Positions 1 to 7,742 of a stretch of 17,100 nt of DNA are shown here, piece by piece. The DNA lies in the NCBI GenBank assembly GCA_012520715.1, contig JAAYNT010000045.1, positions 1 through 17,100 on the forward strand, written 5' to 3'. The position numbers and the translations under genes were made by a program. Every line of letters begins with the position of its first letter. Position 1 is the stretch's first letter. Below the pieces are notes generated by a model. That model was given only the letters and a program-made list of their open reading frames with translations, made no database searches and was not told the origin of the DNA. The DNA comes from Acholeplasmataceae bacterium (GTDB lineage: Bacteria; Bacillota_I; Bacilli_A; Acholeplasmatales; Acholeplasmataceae).

Positions 1-982
1 AATTTGGCATTAAGTTAAGACTTTCAATTAAACTTGATGTTCCATCAACTAAATATGAATTAAATGTCTCAAGTTGAATATAGACAACATTTTTATCTTT
101 AAAAATACCATGCAAGCTGTCAACTTCACCTAAGCTTGGACTTAAAATGACAGTAGAAGCATCGTCTAATGAAAGTCTATTACTATAAGTTTCGCCAAAG
201 AAGTTAGTATATGATGCAACGTTTTTATCATATCTTTCCATATCGCTTGCGACAGCTTTGACGCTGTCTTCTTGTTCAGTCCAAGAAAATCCTAAGATAT
301 TATACAAATAAAAGTTATATAAGCCAGTTGCTTGAATACCGTATAATGAACTTTCATGGTTTAATTTCCATTTGGATTTAACATAGTTATATCCAAATTT
401 AATATGACCAAAACTTAAAGCACTTAATAATATTATTCCCACAAGAAGTGGTAGAGGCTTTTGAAGCCAACCTTTTGATTTTGACATTCTACCATATATA
501 TTATTACGTGCTCTTTTTTTATTAATTCTTGTAAAAGTAATTTGAACAATTAATAAAACAAAGAAATTAATAAACAGTACAATTCGCCATGATACAAATA
601 AAAACGAAGGAATAAGATAAACAAAAGAAAATGCCATTTCATTTTCAGCATTTTTAGCAAAAGTTAAATCTCTTGATAAAAATGGCGATTGATAAAATCT
701 TGTATAAACCCATAAACTTAAACCAATTAAACTAAATATTAAACTTAGTATAGTCATTGCGGTCATTCTTGATTTAGCTTTTTTAAAAAATAAAAAGATG
801 ATTAATGAAATAAGCGATAATATTATTACATTTCCTAAACTTGAAAAAATCACCTCAAATGGTGAATATGCAAAGGTAATAATATAGTTGTTTAATTCTT
901 GAAGTGAATAGAAAAAAGTGCCGATCGCATTAAGAAAAATAAATAAAGTTGTAAAAATAATTAATTGATTTCTTTCTTTCAT
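1..982 (-). CDS. LtaS-like membrane sulfatase (lipoteichoic acid synthase family), partial
   Basis: The minus strand is open from 982 to the window edge, giving about 327 codons of a protein whose C-terminal part lies outside. About five hydrophobic segments fill the first 200 residues, followed by an outside-facing stretch. Around residues 298-310 there is a Val-Tyr-Ile-Gln-Leu-Glu-Thr-Phe segment, matching the start of the LtaS-type sulfatase fold, where the Glu (about residue 305) is a metal ligand. Family members polymerise glycerol-phosphate from phosphatidylglycerol outside the membrane, or act as related phosphoglycerol transferases. The nucleophilic Thr lies beyond the edge, so activity cannot be judged. 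I chose ATG at 982 rather than 991 because AAAGAGA lies about 8 bases upstream of 982 but abuts 991. The gene is divergent from the Fic gene. Assignment rests on topology plus the single sulfatase segment; the exact substrate is inference. Confidence 0.75.
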   Translation of the reverse strand, partial: MKERNQLIIFTTLFIFLNAIGTFFYSLQELNNYIITFAYSPFEVIFSSLGNVIILSLISLIIFLFFKKAKSRMTAMTILSLIFSLIGLSLWVYTRFYQSPFLSRDLTFAKNAENEMAFSFVYLIPSFLFVSWRIVLFINFFVLLIVQITFTRINKKRARNNIYGRMSKSKGWLQKPLPLLVGIILLSALSFGHIKFGYNYVKSKWKLNHESSLYGIQATGLYNFYLYNILGFSWTEQEDSVKAVASDMERYDKNVASYTNFFGETYSNRLSLDDASTVILSPSLGEVDSLHGIFKDKNVVYIQLETFNSYLVDGTSSLIESLNLMPN

Positions 983-1006
983 AATATACATCTCTTTCAA
1001 AAGTTA

Positions 1007-1035
1007 ATTTTATCATAGATAATAATTATTCTCAA
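1007..1035 (-). promoter_or_regulatory. Promoter of the LtaS-like gene
   Basis: On the minus strand TTGAGA (1035-1030) is followed after exactly 17 bases by TAAAAT (1012-1007), about 25 bases before the ATG at 982. An overlapping TATGAT is an alternative -10. Good match to a SigA-type promoter. Confidence 0.55.
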
Positions 1036-1080
1036 TAGTTATAAATTCATATAAAAATATAAAAATTGATTTCCTTAGGT

Positions 1081-1099
1081 GATAAAAAAGTTTTTTATC
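1081..1099. repeat. Perfect 9-bp palindrome between divergent genes
   Basis: GATAAAAAA and TTTTTTATC flank a single central G. It lies between the divergent promoters of the LtaS-like and Fic genes, about 37 bases upstream of the Fic -35. It could be an operator; as a hairpin it would be weak, being almost all A:T. Confidence 0.4.
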
Positions 1100-1135
1100 C
1101 ATAATAAATAAAAATAACATATTTTTAAGAATTTA

Positions 1136-1164
1136 TTGGAAACGGCTTAATAATATGTTATAAT
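1136..1164 (+). promoter_or_regulatory. Promoter of the Fic gene
   Basis: TTGGAA (1136-1141), 17-base spacer, then TATAAT (1159-1164) preceded by TGT, an extended -10. The 16 bases 1152-1167 are identical to the -10 region of the EF-G-like gene (5526-5541). Confidence 0.7.
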
Positions 1165-1191
1165 TTAGTAAAAGAAGGGGAGTTGGTTATT

Positions 1192-1920
1192 ATGAATCAC
1201 AATATTTTAGAGTTAGAAAGACAAGACTACTTAACCAATCTAAAAGGTTTAAAAGATCACAAAAAGTTTGAGCAACTTCAGGAGAGTTTCAAAATTCACT
1301 ACACACATGACGCTTTATCAATTCAAGGAACTAATAAAGTTAAACTAGAAGATGTTAAAAAAGTTATTGATGGTGAGAGCATTCCCCACTACAGTGAAAG
1401 AGATGTAAAAGAAGTTGTTAATCACTATAAAGCAATTAACCATGTTTATCAAATGGTTAAAGACAATGTTGAAATGAGTGAAGATGGAATTAAAGATATC
1501 CATGAGATCTTAACCGATGGTATTTTAAATGGTGGAAATTATCGTAATGTTAATATCCGTATTCCTGGGGCTACCCATCAACCACCTGATTATATTAAAG
1601 TTTATGATCGCATGAAAAGATATTTCTATACCTTAAGCCAATATGAAGGTGAAAGTTTAGAAAAAGCAGTATTTGCTCATGCAGAACTAGCTAAAGTTCA
1701 TCCATTTTTAGATGCTAACGGAAGATTAGCTAGACTTGTAATGAACTATTTTCTAATGAAAGCTGGATATATCCCAGTAAGCATGTGCAAAGACCTAAAA
1801 GAAAGATACATTAAGGTTCTAGAAACATTCAAAGTAGAAAAGAATATTGAACCTTTTGTATTATTCGTAGAAGAGTTATTACTAGAAAGATACAAAGAAT
1901 TAAATGAACAATTAGCATAA
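1192..1920 (+). CDS. Fic domain protein (probable AMPylator/nucleotidyl transferase)
   Basis: A 242-residue cytoplasmic protein with the complete Fic signature HPFLDANGRLAR at residues 170-181, where His170 is the expected catalytic base and Asn and Arg bind the nucleotide phosphates. The flap region with GGNYR and a later Pro-Gly-Ala motif precede it at about residues 114-132. Fic enzymes usually transfer AMP from ATP to Ser, Thr or Tyr of a target protein; the target here is unknown. In the N-terminal helix, where class II Fic proteins carry the inhibitory (S/T)xxxE(G/N) motif, this protein has Ala-Leu-Ser-Ile-Gln-Gly, so the inhibitory Glu is replaced by Gln45. I chose ATG at 1192 over TTG at 1183 because AAGGGGAG (1175-1182) would abut the TTG but sits 9 bases before the ATG. 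It is a single-gene unit with its own promoter and terminator, and no antitoxin-like partner is next to it. Confidence 0.88.
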   Translation: MNHNILELERQDYLTNLKGLKDHKKFEQLQESFKIHYTHDALSIQGTNKVKLEDVKKVIDGESIPHYSERDVKEVVNHYKAINHVYQMVKDNVEMSEDGIKDIHEILTDGILNGGNYRNVNIRIPGATHQPPDYIKVYDRMKRYFYTLSQYEGESLEKAVFAHAELAKVHPFLDANGRLARLVMNYFLMKAGYIPVSMCKDLKERYIKVLETFKVEKNIEPFVLFVEELLLERYKELNEQLA

Positions 1921-1944
1921 AGGGTGATTTTTCACCCTTTTTTT
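1918..1944 (+). terminator. Rho-independent terminator after the Fic gene
   Basis: AGGGTGA (1921-1927), TTTT loop, TCACCCT (1932-1938), then a run of seven T (1938-1944). Flanking A:T pairs extend the stem. Confidence 0.85.
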
Positions 1945-1955
1945 GTTAAATAGGC

Positions 1956-1961
1956 TATAAT
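1956..1961 (+). promoter_or_regulatory. Possible -10 box for the MFS transporter gene
   Basis: TATAAT only 17 bases before the ATG at 1979, with no recognisable -35 at the right spacing. If used, the mRNA leader would be only about 10 bases. Confidence 0.35.
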
Positions 1962-1978
1962 TGATATGTGATTAAAGT

Positions 1979-3154
1979 ATGAAATTAGAGACTATAAAAT
2001 ATCAACTAGCCATATTCATTAGATACGCAGGGGATGCCTTTATATACCCCTTTTTAGCTTTATATTTTAGTCATATTGGTCTAGATAATTCACAAATTGG
2101 ATTAATTATGATGATTTTACCATTAGTTGCGATATTTATTAACCCAATTTGGTCAACATTATCTAAAAATATTAACTCAAATAGACACTTTGTAAGAATA
2201 CTTTCAATTATTGAAGCAATCGCTGCCGTATTACTGGTTCACATCGGTACTAATATATGGTTAATAGTTTTAATAGTCTTTATTATTGGTGTCGTTGGGC
2301 AACCAATTTATATATTACTAGATTCAATACTTGTTACATATGCAAGACTTGAAAACTATGAATATTCTAAAATTAGACTATTTGGATCATTTGCATATAT
2401 GGTAACAGTATTGTTTTCCGGTATGATTGCTGCATATTCATACAAATTAGCATTTATAATTGGAGCAAGTTTATTTACTTTAACATCATTACTAATTACA
2501 TGGATTAAGCCACTTGATTTAGATAAAGATATGTTGCTTGAGCAAAAAGCTCAACCAAAATTACTTATGAAAAATAAAAAGTATTGGGCTTATGTTATGG
2601 TCGTAACCCTAACATTATCTACTATGTTTGTTTTTGATACATACTTGCCAGTCTTTTTAAAAGACTTATATGGTTTTGGAGAAGCCGAGTATGGTTATTT
2701 AATGGCTGGTTTTATGGCTTTTGAGTTAGTGATATTATTAATTTTAAGTAGAGTTGGTAAAAAAATTCCTAATTTTTATTTATACTTAGTAATGATATTA
2801 TCACTTGTTATTAGATTTGGTATTTACGCACTATCTCAATATACATCTATTCCAATTGAAGTAATTGTTGCAGTTACAATGCTAAGAAGTATTCCAATTA
2901 GTTTTTCAATTTATATGATGATGGTAATGATTACTAAATTAGTAGCCCCGTTTAATGTTACATTTGCAACTACAGTTATGAGTAGTATTAGATCAATTTA
3001 TACTACAATATTAGTTTTATTTGGTGGCTACTTAACAAAAGATATTAATAATTATAAATACTGGTTTTTACTGGGAGCTGGATTAGCGATTCTTACTTTT
3101 GCTTTTATAGACTATAAAAACAGTATGAAAGTTAATGAAAATGTGTTAAAATAA
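1979..3154 (+). CDS. Major facilitator superfamily transporter
   Basis: A 391-residue, strongly hydrophobic protein with about 12 membrane segments in two halves. They are separated by a charged cytoplasmic loop at about residues 178-205 (rich in Lys, Asp and Glu), typical of the MFS fold. The N-terminus, with an early Arg-Tyr-Ala-Gly-Asp-Ala-Phe stretch in the first membrane helix, resembles the MFS_1-like/nucleoside-H+ symporter branch, but the substrate cannot be read from sequence. No strong Shine-Dalgarno precedes the ATG; TGTGAT (1967-1972) is a weak candidate, and upstream in-frame codons soon meet a stop. It is followed after 14 bases by the CvfB-like gene and probably shares a transcript with it and proS. 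Co-transcription is inferred from spacing and the lack of a terminator. Confidence 0.8.
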   Translation: MKLETIKYQLAIFIRYAGDAFIYPFLALYFSHIGLDNSQIGLIMMILPLVAIFINPIWSTLSKNINSNRHFVRILSIIEAIAAVLLVHIGTNIWLIVLIVFIIGVVGQPIYILLDSILVTYARLENYEYSKIRLFGSFAYMVTVLFSGMIAAYSYKLAFIIGASLFTLTSLLITWIKPLDLDKDMLLEQKAQPKLLMKNKKYWAYVMVVTLTLSTMFVFDTYLPVFLKDLYGFGEAEYGYLMAGFMAFELVILLILSRVGKKIPNFYLYLVMILSLVIRFGIYALSQYTSIPIEVIVAVTMLRSIPISFSIYMMMVMITKLVAPFNVTFATTVMSSIRSIYTTILVLFGGYLTKDINNYKYWFLLGAGLAILTFAFIDYKNSMKVNENVLK

Positions 3155-3168
3155 GGATTGGTGATAAG

Positions 3169-4011
3169 ATGTTAAAACCAGGAGAAAAACAAAAACTAAA
3201 AGTATTAAGAAAGACTGATATTGGTTATATGTTAGTAACAAAAAACCAAGAAGAAGTCTTTTTACATAATAATGAAACCAACTATCAAAAACTTCATGAC
3301 GGAATGACAGTTAATGCATTTTTATTTTATGATAATAAAAATCGTTTAGCTGCCACTTTATATGAACCAATTATTTCAAAAGATGAATCTAATTGGTTAG
3401 AAGTTGTTGGAGTTAACCATGACTTAGGAGTCTTTTTAAATAATGGAATAAATAAAGATTTATTATTATCAAAAGACAACTTACCTAACTTAACTAGTCA
3501 GTGGCCTAAAAATGGCGATAAAGTATATGTATCATTAGTAGTAAAAAATAGGTTAACTGCTGAATTTAACAAAAATTATAACTTAGAGTTAGAGCCATTT
3601 GAACCAGGCCAAAAGACTTTGGCAAGAGTAGTTAATATTGGTCCAACTGGACTAACATTAGTTACTGATGGGTTGACTCAAATATTCGTTGATTACTTAC
3701 ACTTAAGAAAAGAATACCGTATTGGCCAAGAAGTAAGTGTTACGATTAACTTTAAACATGAAGAGTTTTATTCAGGACAATTAATCTTAAAAAAAGAAGA
3801 CCAAAGATTAAATGATGCTGAAGAAATATTAAATTATTTAAAAAGAAGAAAAGAAATGAATTTAAAAAGTAATTCATCACCAGAAGAGATTAGACAATTA
3901 TTTAATATGAGTAAAAATGCTTTTAAAAGAGCACTTGGTGCACTATACAAAGATAGACTAATCGACTTTGTTGATGATAAAACAATATTAGTAGGTGAAA
4001 ACAATGAGTAA
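3169..4011 (+). CDS. cvfB: CvfB/YitL-like S1-domain RNA-binding protein
   Basis: A 280-residue protein with the CvfB layout: tandem S1-type OB folds over about residues 1-210 and a C-terminal winged-helix domain (about 225-277, with a Ser-Pro-Glu-Glu-Ile-Arg-Gln-Leu-Phe helix). Bacillus YitL and Staphylococcus CvfB are of similar length. The family binds RNA and affects virulence gene expression in staphylococci; its direct targets are poorly defined. GGTGAT lies 3 bases before the ATG. The stop overlaps the start of proS by 8 bases, so the two are likely translationally coupled. The family call rests on the N-terminal pattern (leading basic residues, Gly-Tyr-Met-Leu, Glu-Glu-Val-Phe-Leu-His) and overall architecture. 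Confidence 0.82.
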   Translation: MLKPGEKQKLKVLRKTDIGYMLVTKNQEEVFLHNNETNYQKLHDGMTVNAFLFYDNKNRLAATLYEPIISKDESNWLEVVGVNHDLGVFLNNGINKDLLLSKDNLPNLTSQWPKNGDKVYVSLVVKNRLTAEFNKNYNLELEPFEPGQKTLARVVNIGPTGLTLVTDGLTQIFVDYLHLRKEYRIGQEVSVTINFKHEEFYSGQLILKKEDQRLNDAEEILNYLKRRKEMNLKSNSSPEEIRQLFNMSKNAFKRALGALYKDRLIDFVDDKTILVGENNE

Positions 4012-5431
4012 ACAAAAATTAGTACAATCAATTACATCAAAAGATCAAGATTTTGCACAGTGGTATACTGATGTCTGCTTAAAAGCGGAGTTAATGGACT
4101 ATTCATCAGTTCAAGGGTTTATTATTTATCGCCCATACGGCTATGCCATTTGGGAGCAAATTCAAGCTTATTTAAATAATAAGTTTAAAGAAACTGGACA
4201 TGAAAATGTCTATTTACCACTTGTAATTCCTGAGTCTTTATTTCAAAAAGAAAAAGATCATATTGACGGTTTTGCACCAGAAACAGCAATTATTACAACT
4301 ACCGGTAATGATAACTTAGCAGAAAGATTAATTGTAAGACCAACATCAGAAGTATTATTTGCTGAACATTATGCTAAAATAATTAATTCACACCGTGATT
4401 TACCAAAACTATATAACCAGTGGTGTAGTGTTGTAAGATGGGAAAAAACAACTAGACCATTTTTAAGAGGTAAGGAATTTTTATGGCAAGAAGGTCATAC
4501 CGCTCATGCTACATCTGAAGAAGCAATATCTGAAACACTTCAAATGCTAAATATTTATGACAATTTAGGAAAAGAACTACTTGCAATTCCATTTATTACA
4601 GGTCAAAAAACTGAAAAAGAAAAGTTTGCTGGTGCAGTAAACACATATACTATTGAAGCATTAATGCAAGACGGTAAAGCATTACAATCAGGAACTTCTC
4701 ATTACTTTGGTAATGACTTTGCTAAAGCATTTAACATTGTTTTCCAAGATGAAAACAATCAAGAAAAACCAGTTTACCAAACATCATGGGGAGTAACAAC
4801 TAGATTAATTGGAGCTGTTATTATGGTTCATGGTGATGATGAAGGATTAGTACTTCCACCACATCTAGCACCAATTCAAGTTGTTGCTATTCCAATTCAA
4901 AATCAAAGAGAAGAAGTTATTAATCATCTTCCAAAAATTGAAGAAGTATTAAAGAAAACTAATCTAAGATATAAAATTGATAACTCAACTCGTCGTCCAG
5001 GCTGGAAGTTTAGTGAATATGAAATGAAAGGTGTTCCAGTTAGATTAGAATTTGGACCACGTGACATTGAAAATGGCGTAGTAGTACTTGCTAAACGTAA
5101 TACAAGAGAAAAAATTACAGTTAAGTTTGAAGACTTAGAAAAAACATTAGTTAAAGTAATTAACGAAGTTCACCAAGAAATGTATGAAAAAGCACTTGAT
5201 CATTTAAATTCAAATATTAGAGTTGCTAAAACTTATGATGAATTTAAAGAATTTTTAGAATTAGGTGGCTATGTAAAAATGAGTGTTCATGGTGAAGAAG
5301 CTGAAGACAAAGTTAAAGAAGACACAGGTGCTACAGCTAGAGTAATATCAGAAGAAAACTTAATTACCAAAGTATGTCCAGTGACTGGAAAAGATAGTAA
5401 TGTTACTATTTTATTTGCAAGAGCTTACTAA
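4004..5431 (+). CDS. proS: Prolyl-tRNA synthetase, short archaeal/eukaryotic-type
   Basis: A 475-residue class II synthetase that charges tRNA-Pro with proline in the cytoplasm. Motif 1 lies at about residues 43-75 (RPYGYAIWE onward). Motif 2 is at about 141-165, with RWEKTTRPFLRGKEFLWQEGHT. Motif 3 is near 265-285, with TTRLIGAVIMVHGDDEGL. An anticodon-binding domain follows, and the chain ends in Phe-Ala-Arg-Ala-Tyr; a C-terminal Tyr is typical of this type. It lacks the roughly 180-residue editing insertion of the long bacterial form (about 565 residues). I chose ATG at 4004 because GGTGA (3994-3998) lies correctly upstream; a GTG at 3995 is in frame but lies within that Shine-Dalgarno. 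It is the last gene of the MFS/cvfB/proS group and is followed by a strong terminator. Confidence 0.96.
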   Translation: MSKQKLVQSITSKDQDFAQWYTDVCLKAELMDYSSVQGFIIYRPYGYAIWEQIQAYLNNKFKETGHENVYLPLVIPESLFQKEKDHIDGFAPETAIITTTGNDNLAERLIVRPTSEVLFAEHYAKIINSHRDLPKLYNQWCSVVRWEKTTRPFLRGKEFLWQEGHTAHATSEEAISETLQMLNIYDNLGKELLAIPFITGQKTEKEKFAGAVNTYTIEALMQDGKALQSGTSHYFGNDFAKAFNIVFQDENNQEKPVYQTSWGVTTRLIGAVIMVHGDDEGLVLPPHLAPIQVVAIPIQNQREEVINHLPKIEEVLKKTNLRYKIDNSTRRPGWKFSEYEMKGVPVRLEFGPRDIENGVVVLAKRNTREKITVKFEDLEKTLVKVINEVHQEMYEKALDHLNSNIRVAKTYDEFKEFLELGGYVKMSVHGEEAEDKVKEDTGATARVISEENLITKVCPVTGKDSNVTILFARAY

Positions 5432-5461
5432 AAAGAGCATCTAAAATATCTAATATTTATG

Positions 5462-5488
5462 AGCCAAGATAACATCTTGGCTTTTTTT
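5462..5488 (+). terminator. Rho-independent terminator after proS
   Basis: AGCCAAGAT (5462-5470), AAC loop, ATCTTGGCT (5474-5482), then seven T. Perfect 9-bp stem. Confidence 0.92.
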
Positions 5489-5509
5489 ATGTGTTTTAAT
5501 GGAAAATTA

Positions 5510-5538
5510 TTACATAATAATATCAAATATGTTATAAT
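5510..5538 (+). promoter_or_regulatory. Promoter of the EF-G-like gene
   Basis: An extended -10, TGT then TATAAT (5533-5538), with a poor -35 TTACAT (5510-5515) at 17 bases. The start site would be near 5545, giving a leader of about 100 bases. The -10 region shares 16 identical bases with that of the Fic gene. Confidence 0.55.
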
Positions 5539-5550
5539 TTAATATATAAG

Positions 5551-5564
5551 TGTAAACGTTTTTA
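5551..5564 (+). promoter_or_regulatory. cre-like operator candidate
   Basis: TGTAAACGTTTTTA fits the CcpA cre consensus TGNAANCGNWNNCW at all defined positions except the late C. It lies just downstream of the expected start site, where a bound repressor could block RNA polymerase. Low confidence without knowing that CcpA is present. Confidence 0.25.
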
Positions 5565-5584
5565 TACAATTATAACATTACTAG

Positions 5585-5647
5585 AAAGGAGCGCATGCTT
5601 AAAATTAATTAAAAAATAACTAAGTAAGCATGCAAGATATTACATGA
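5585..5647 (+). promoter_or_regulatory. Structured translation-start region of the EF-G-like gene
   Basis: The only strong Shine-Dalgarno, AAAGGAG (5585-5591), lies 52 bases before the ATG at 5644. Between them a 9-bp perfect stem, GCATGCTTA (5593-5601) with TAAGCATGC (5625-5633), encloses a 23-base loop. If folded, the Shine-Dalgarno comes to about 11 bases from the ATG. Two five-codon ORFs also lie here: 5595-5612 (MLKIN) and 5630-5647 (MQDIT). The TGA of the second overlaps the gene's ATG as ATGA. Either looping-out of the hairpin or coupled re-initiation could drive translation; which one is inference. Confidence 0.55.
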
Positions 5648-7701
5648 AAGATTATCAATCGAAAAACATTCGTAATATTGTCATCCTTGGACACCAAGGA
5701 TCAGGCAAGACTACATTAGCAGAATCGCTATTGTATGTATCAAAAACCATTCCTAAAAAAGGAGAAGTTGAAAAAAAGACAACTGTATCTGATTTCTTAC
5801 CAGAAGAACAAAACAGATTATCAAGTTTATCAACTTCAGTTATTCCAGTTGAATACAATGGTTTAAAATTAAACTTTTTAGATACACCAGGAAATGATGA
5901 ATTTGTTGGTGAATTAAACCAAGCATTATCAGTTGTTAAAGGAGCTATCATTATTATTGATGCAACAAGTGGTGTTCAAGTTGGTACTGAAAGAGTTTGG
6001 AAAGAAGTAAGAAAAAGACGTATTCCTACTGTTATTTTTATTAACAAAATGGACAAAGAAAACGTTAAATTTGATGATTTATTAAAGGAAATCGAAGAAA
6101 AATTAGGTAAAGAAGCTGTACCATTTGCAATTCCAATTGGTAAAGAAGATAAATTTGAAGGCTTTGTAGACGTTGTTGATATGAAAGGTTATACTTTCGA
6201 ACAAGGCGCAAGAAAAGAAGTTGAAGTTTATCCAGATAATAAAGCAAGAGCAGAAGAATTAAATACAGTTATTCTAGAAGCTGTTGCTTCAACAAGCGAA
6301 GAGTTATTAGAACTTTATTTTTCTGGTGAAGAAATTTCAAGACAACAAATTTCTGATGGCTTGCAAACTGCACTAATTAATGGTGAACTTGCACCAATTA
6401 CTATTGGTAGTGCAACTAAAGATGTTGGAATTATTACACTACTTGATATGATGGCAAACTATATTCCAAATCCTGAATCATTAAAACCAATGAAAGGTGT
6501 TAATCCAAAAGATAATAAAGAAGTTATTAGAGCAACTAAAGACAGTGAACCATTTTCAGCATACGTCTTTAAAACATCGGTTGACCCATTTTTAGGAGTT
6601 ATTAACTTAATTAAAATTAACTCAGGAACATTAAAAGTAGGTCAAGATGTATTAGTATCTAATACTGGAGATAGTAAAAAAGTTGGAACACTATTTGCCT
6701 TACGTGGTAAAACACAACTATCAATTGATGTAGCACACGCAGGAGATATTGTTGCAGTTAATAAAGTAGACTTATCAACTGGAGATACAATTAGTGATCC
6801 AAGAAATCCAGTTTTATTTGAACCAGTTCCACTGGTTACACCAGTTATTTATATTGCAATTGTACCTAAGAACCGTCAAGACGAAGATAAGATCTCTGGA
6901 GCCTTAAACAGATTAAACTTAGAAGATCCAACATTTGAAATTAGACGTAATAAAGAAACTGCACAACTTTTAGTTGGTGGTCAAGGAATGACACATCTTG
7001 GTTATATTTTAGACAAGATGAAAACAATGTTTAAAGTTGATGTTGATATTGAAGATCAAAAAATTGTCTACCGTGAAACTATTAAAAATAAAGTTGAAGC
7101 TGAAGGAAAACATAGAAAACAATCTGGTGGAGCCGGACAATTTGGTCATGTATTTATTAGATTTGAACCAAGTGAAGAAGTATTTGAATTCCATGAAGAA
7201 ATCTTCGGTGGATCGGTACCTAAAAACTATCACCCAGCAGTTGAAAAGGGCTTAGTTGAAACATTTGAACGCGGACCTTTAGCGGGATTCCCAGTAGTTC
7301 ATGTTAAAGCGACATTATATGATGGATCATATCACGCAGTTGACTCTAATGAGATTTCATTTAAATTAGCAGCAGCTCTAGCATTTAGAGATGCAGTAGC
7401 AAAAGGTGCAGGAGCAACTATTTTAGAGCCAATTATGAAAGTAAGTGTTACAATTAAAGATGCCTTTGTTGGTGATGTTATGGGAGATATTAATAAACGT
7501 CGTGGCCGTGTACTTGGTATGGACCAAGGAGTTGGTGAACAAATTATTAATGCAGAAATTCCAGAAGCAGAAATTGTTAAATATGCAATTGACTTAAAAG
7601 CAATGACACAAGGTAGTGGCTCATTTACAAGAGAATTCTTACGTTATGAAGAAGTTCCACACCATTTAATCGATAAGATTATTGAAGAATATAAAAAGTA
7701 A
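5644..7701 (+). CDS. Elongation factor G-like GTPase (EF-G paralogue)
   Basis: A 685-residue translational GTPase with full EF-G domain order: G domain (about 1-280), domain II (about 300-385), domain III, domain IV (about 480-600, with SGGAGQFGHVFIRFEP) and domain V (with VGDVMGDINKRRGRVLGM). The P-loop GHQGSGKT is at residues 16-23, DTPG at 80-83 and NKMD at 134-137. It differs from canonical EF-G: the P-loop is GHQGSGKT instead of AHIDAGKT, switch I lacks the Arg-Gly-Ile-Thr-Ile motif (Asn-Arg-Leu-Ser-Ser-Leu instead), and the switch II His after DTPG is Asn84. These differences place it with the EF-G-like paralogues found beside a true fusA in many bacteria, whose role is unsettled. It heads a unit with a ComFC-like gene and hpf, which suggests a role on ribosomes in slow or stressed cells (inference). 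The start is ATG 5644, since the conserved G domain begins at once and there is no nearer alternative. Confidence 0.88.
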   Translation: MKDYQSKNIRNIVILGHQGSGKTTLAESLLYVSKTIPKKGEVEKKTTVSDFLPEEQNRLSSLSTSVIPVEYNGLKLNFLDTPGNDEFVGELNQALSVVKGAIIIIDATSGVQVGTERVWKEVRKRRIPTVIFINKMDKENVKFDDLLKEIEEKLGKEAVPFAIPIGKEDKFEGFVDVVDMKGYTFEQGARKEVEVYPDNKARAEELNTVILEAVASTSEELLELYFSGEEISRQQISDGLQTALINGELAPITIGSATKDVGIITLLDMMANYIPNPESLKPMKGVNPKDNKEVIRATKDSEPFSAYVFKTSVDPFLGVINLIKINSGTLKVGQDVLVSNTGDSKKVGTLFALRGKTQLSIDVAHAGDIVAVNKVDLSTGDTISDPRNPVLFEPVPLVTPVIYIAIVPKNRQDEDKISGALNRLNLEDPTFEIRRNKETAQLLVGGQGMTHLGYILDKMKTMFKVDVDIEDQKIVYRETIKNKVEAEGKHRKQSGGAGQFGHVFIRFEPSEEVFEFHEEIFGGSVPKNYHPAVEKGLVETFERGPLAGFPVVHVKATLYDGSYHAVDSNEISFKLAAALAFRDAVAKGAGATILEPIMKVSVTIKDAFVGDVMGDINKRRGRVLGMDQGVGEQIINAEIPEAEIVKYAIDLKAMTQGSGSFTREFLRYEEVPHHLIDKIIEEYKK

Positions 7702-7716
7702 TTAAATAAACTTAAA

Positions 7717-7742
7717 ACTACTATCAAATAGGTGATAGTAGT
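7717..7742 (+). repeat. 10-bp hairpin over the start codon of the ComFC-like gene
   Basis: ACTACTATCA (7717-7726) pairs perfectly with TGATAGTAGT (7733-7742) around a 6-base loop AATAGG. The Shine-Dalgarno AGGTGAT (7730-7736) is split between loop and 3' arm, and two bases of the GTG start (7741-7743) are paired. There is no T-run after it, so it is not a terminator. Confidence 0.6.

Noticed and set aside
1192..1920. Fic protein as the toxin of a toxin-antitoxin pair
   Set aside because: No small antitoxin-like gene lies on either side: a promoter region precedes it and a terminator follows.
5655..5951. Open frame of 98 codons on the minus strand inside the EF-G-like gene
   Set aside because: It lies wholly within a well-conserved gene, has no Shine-Dalgarno and no recognisable protein; the same applies to minus-strand frames at 3834-4031, 6065-6247, 7009-7233, 12944-13126, 13494-13760, 14097-14333 and 14576-14761, and to the plus-strand frame 7037-7255.
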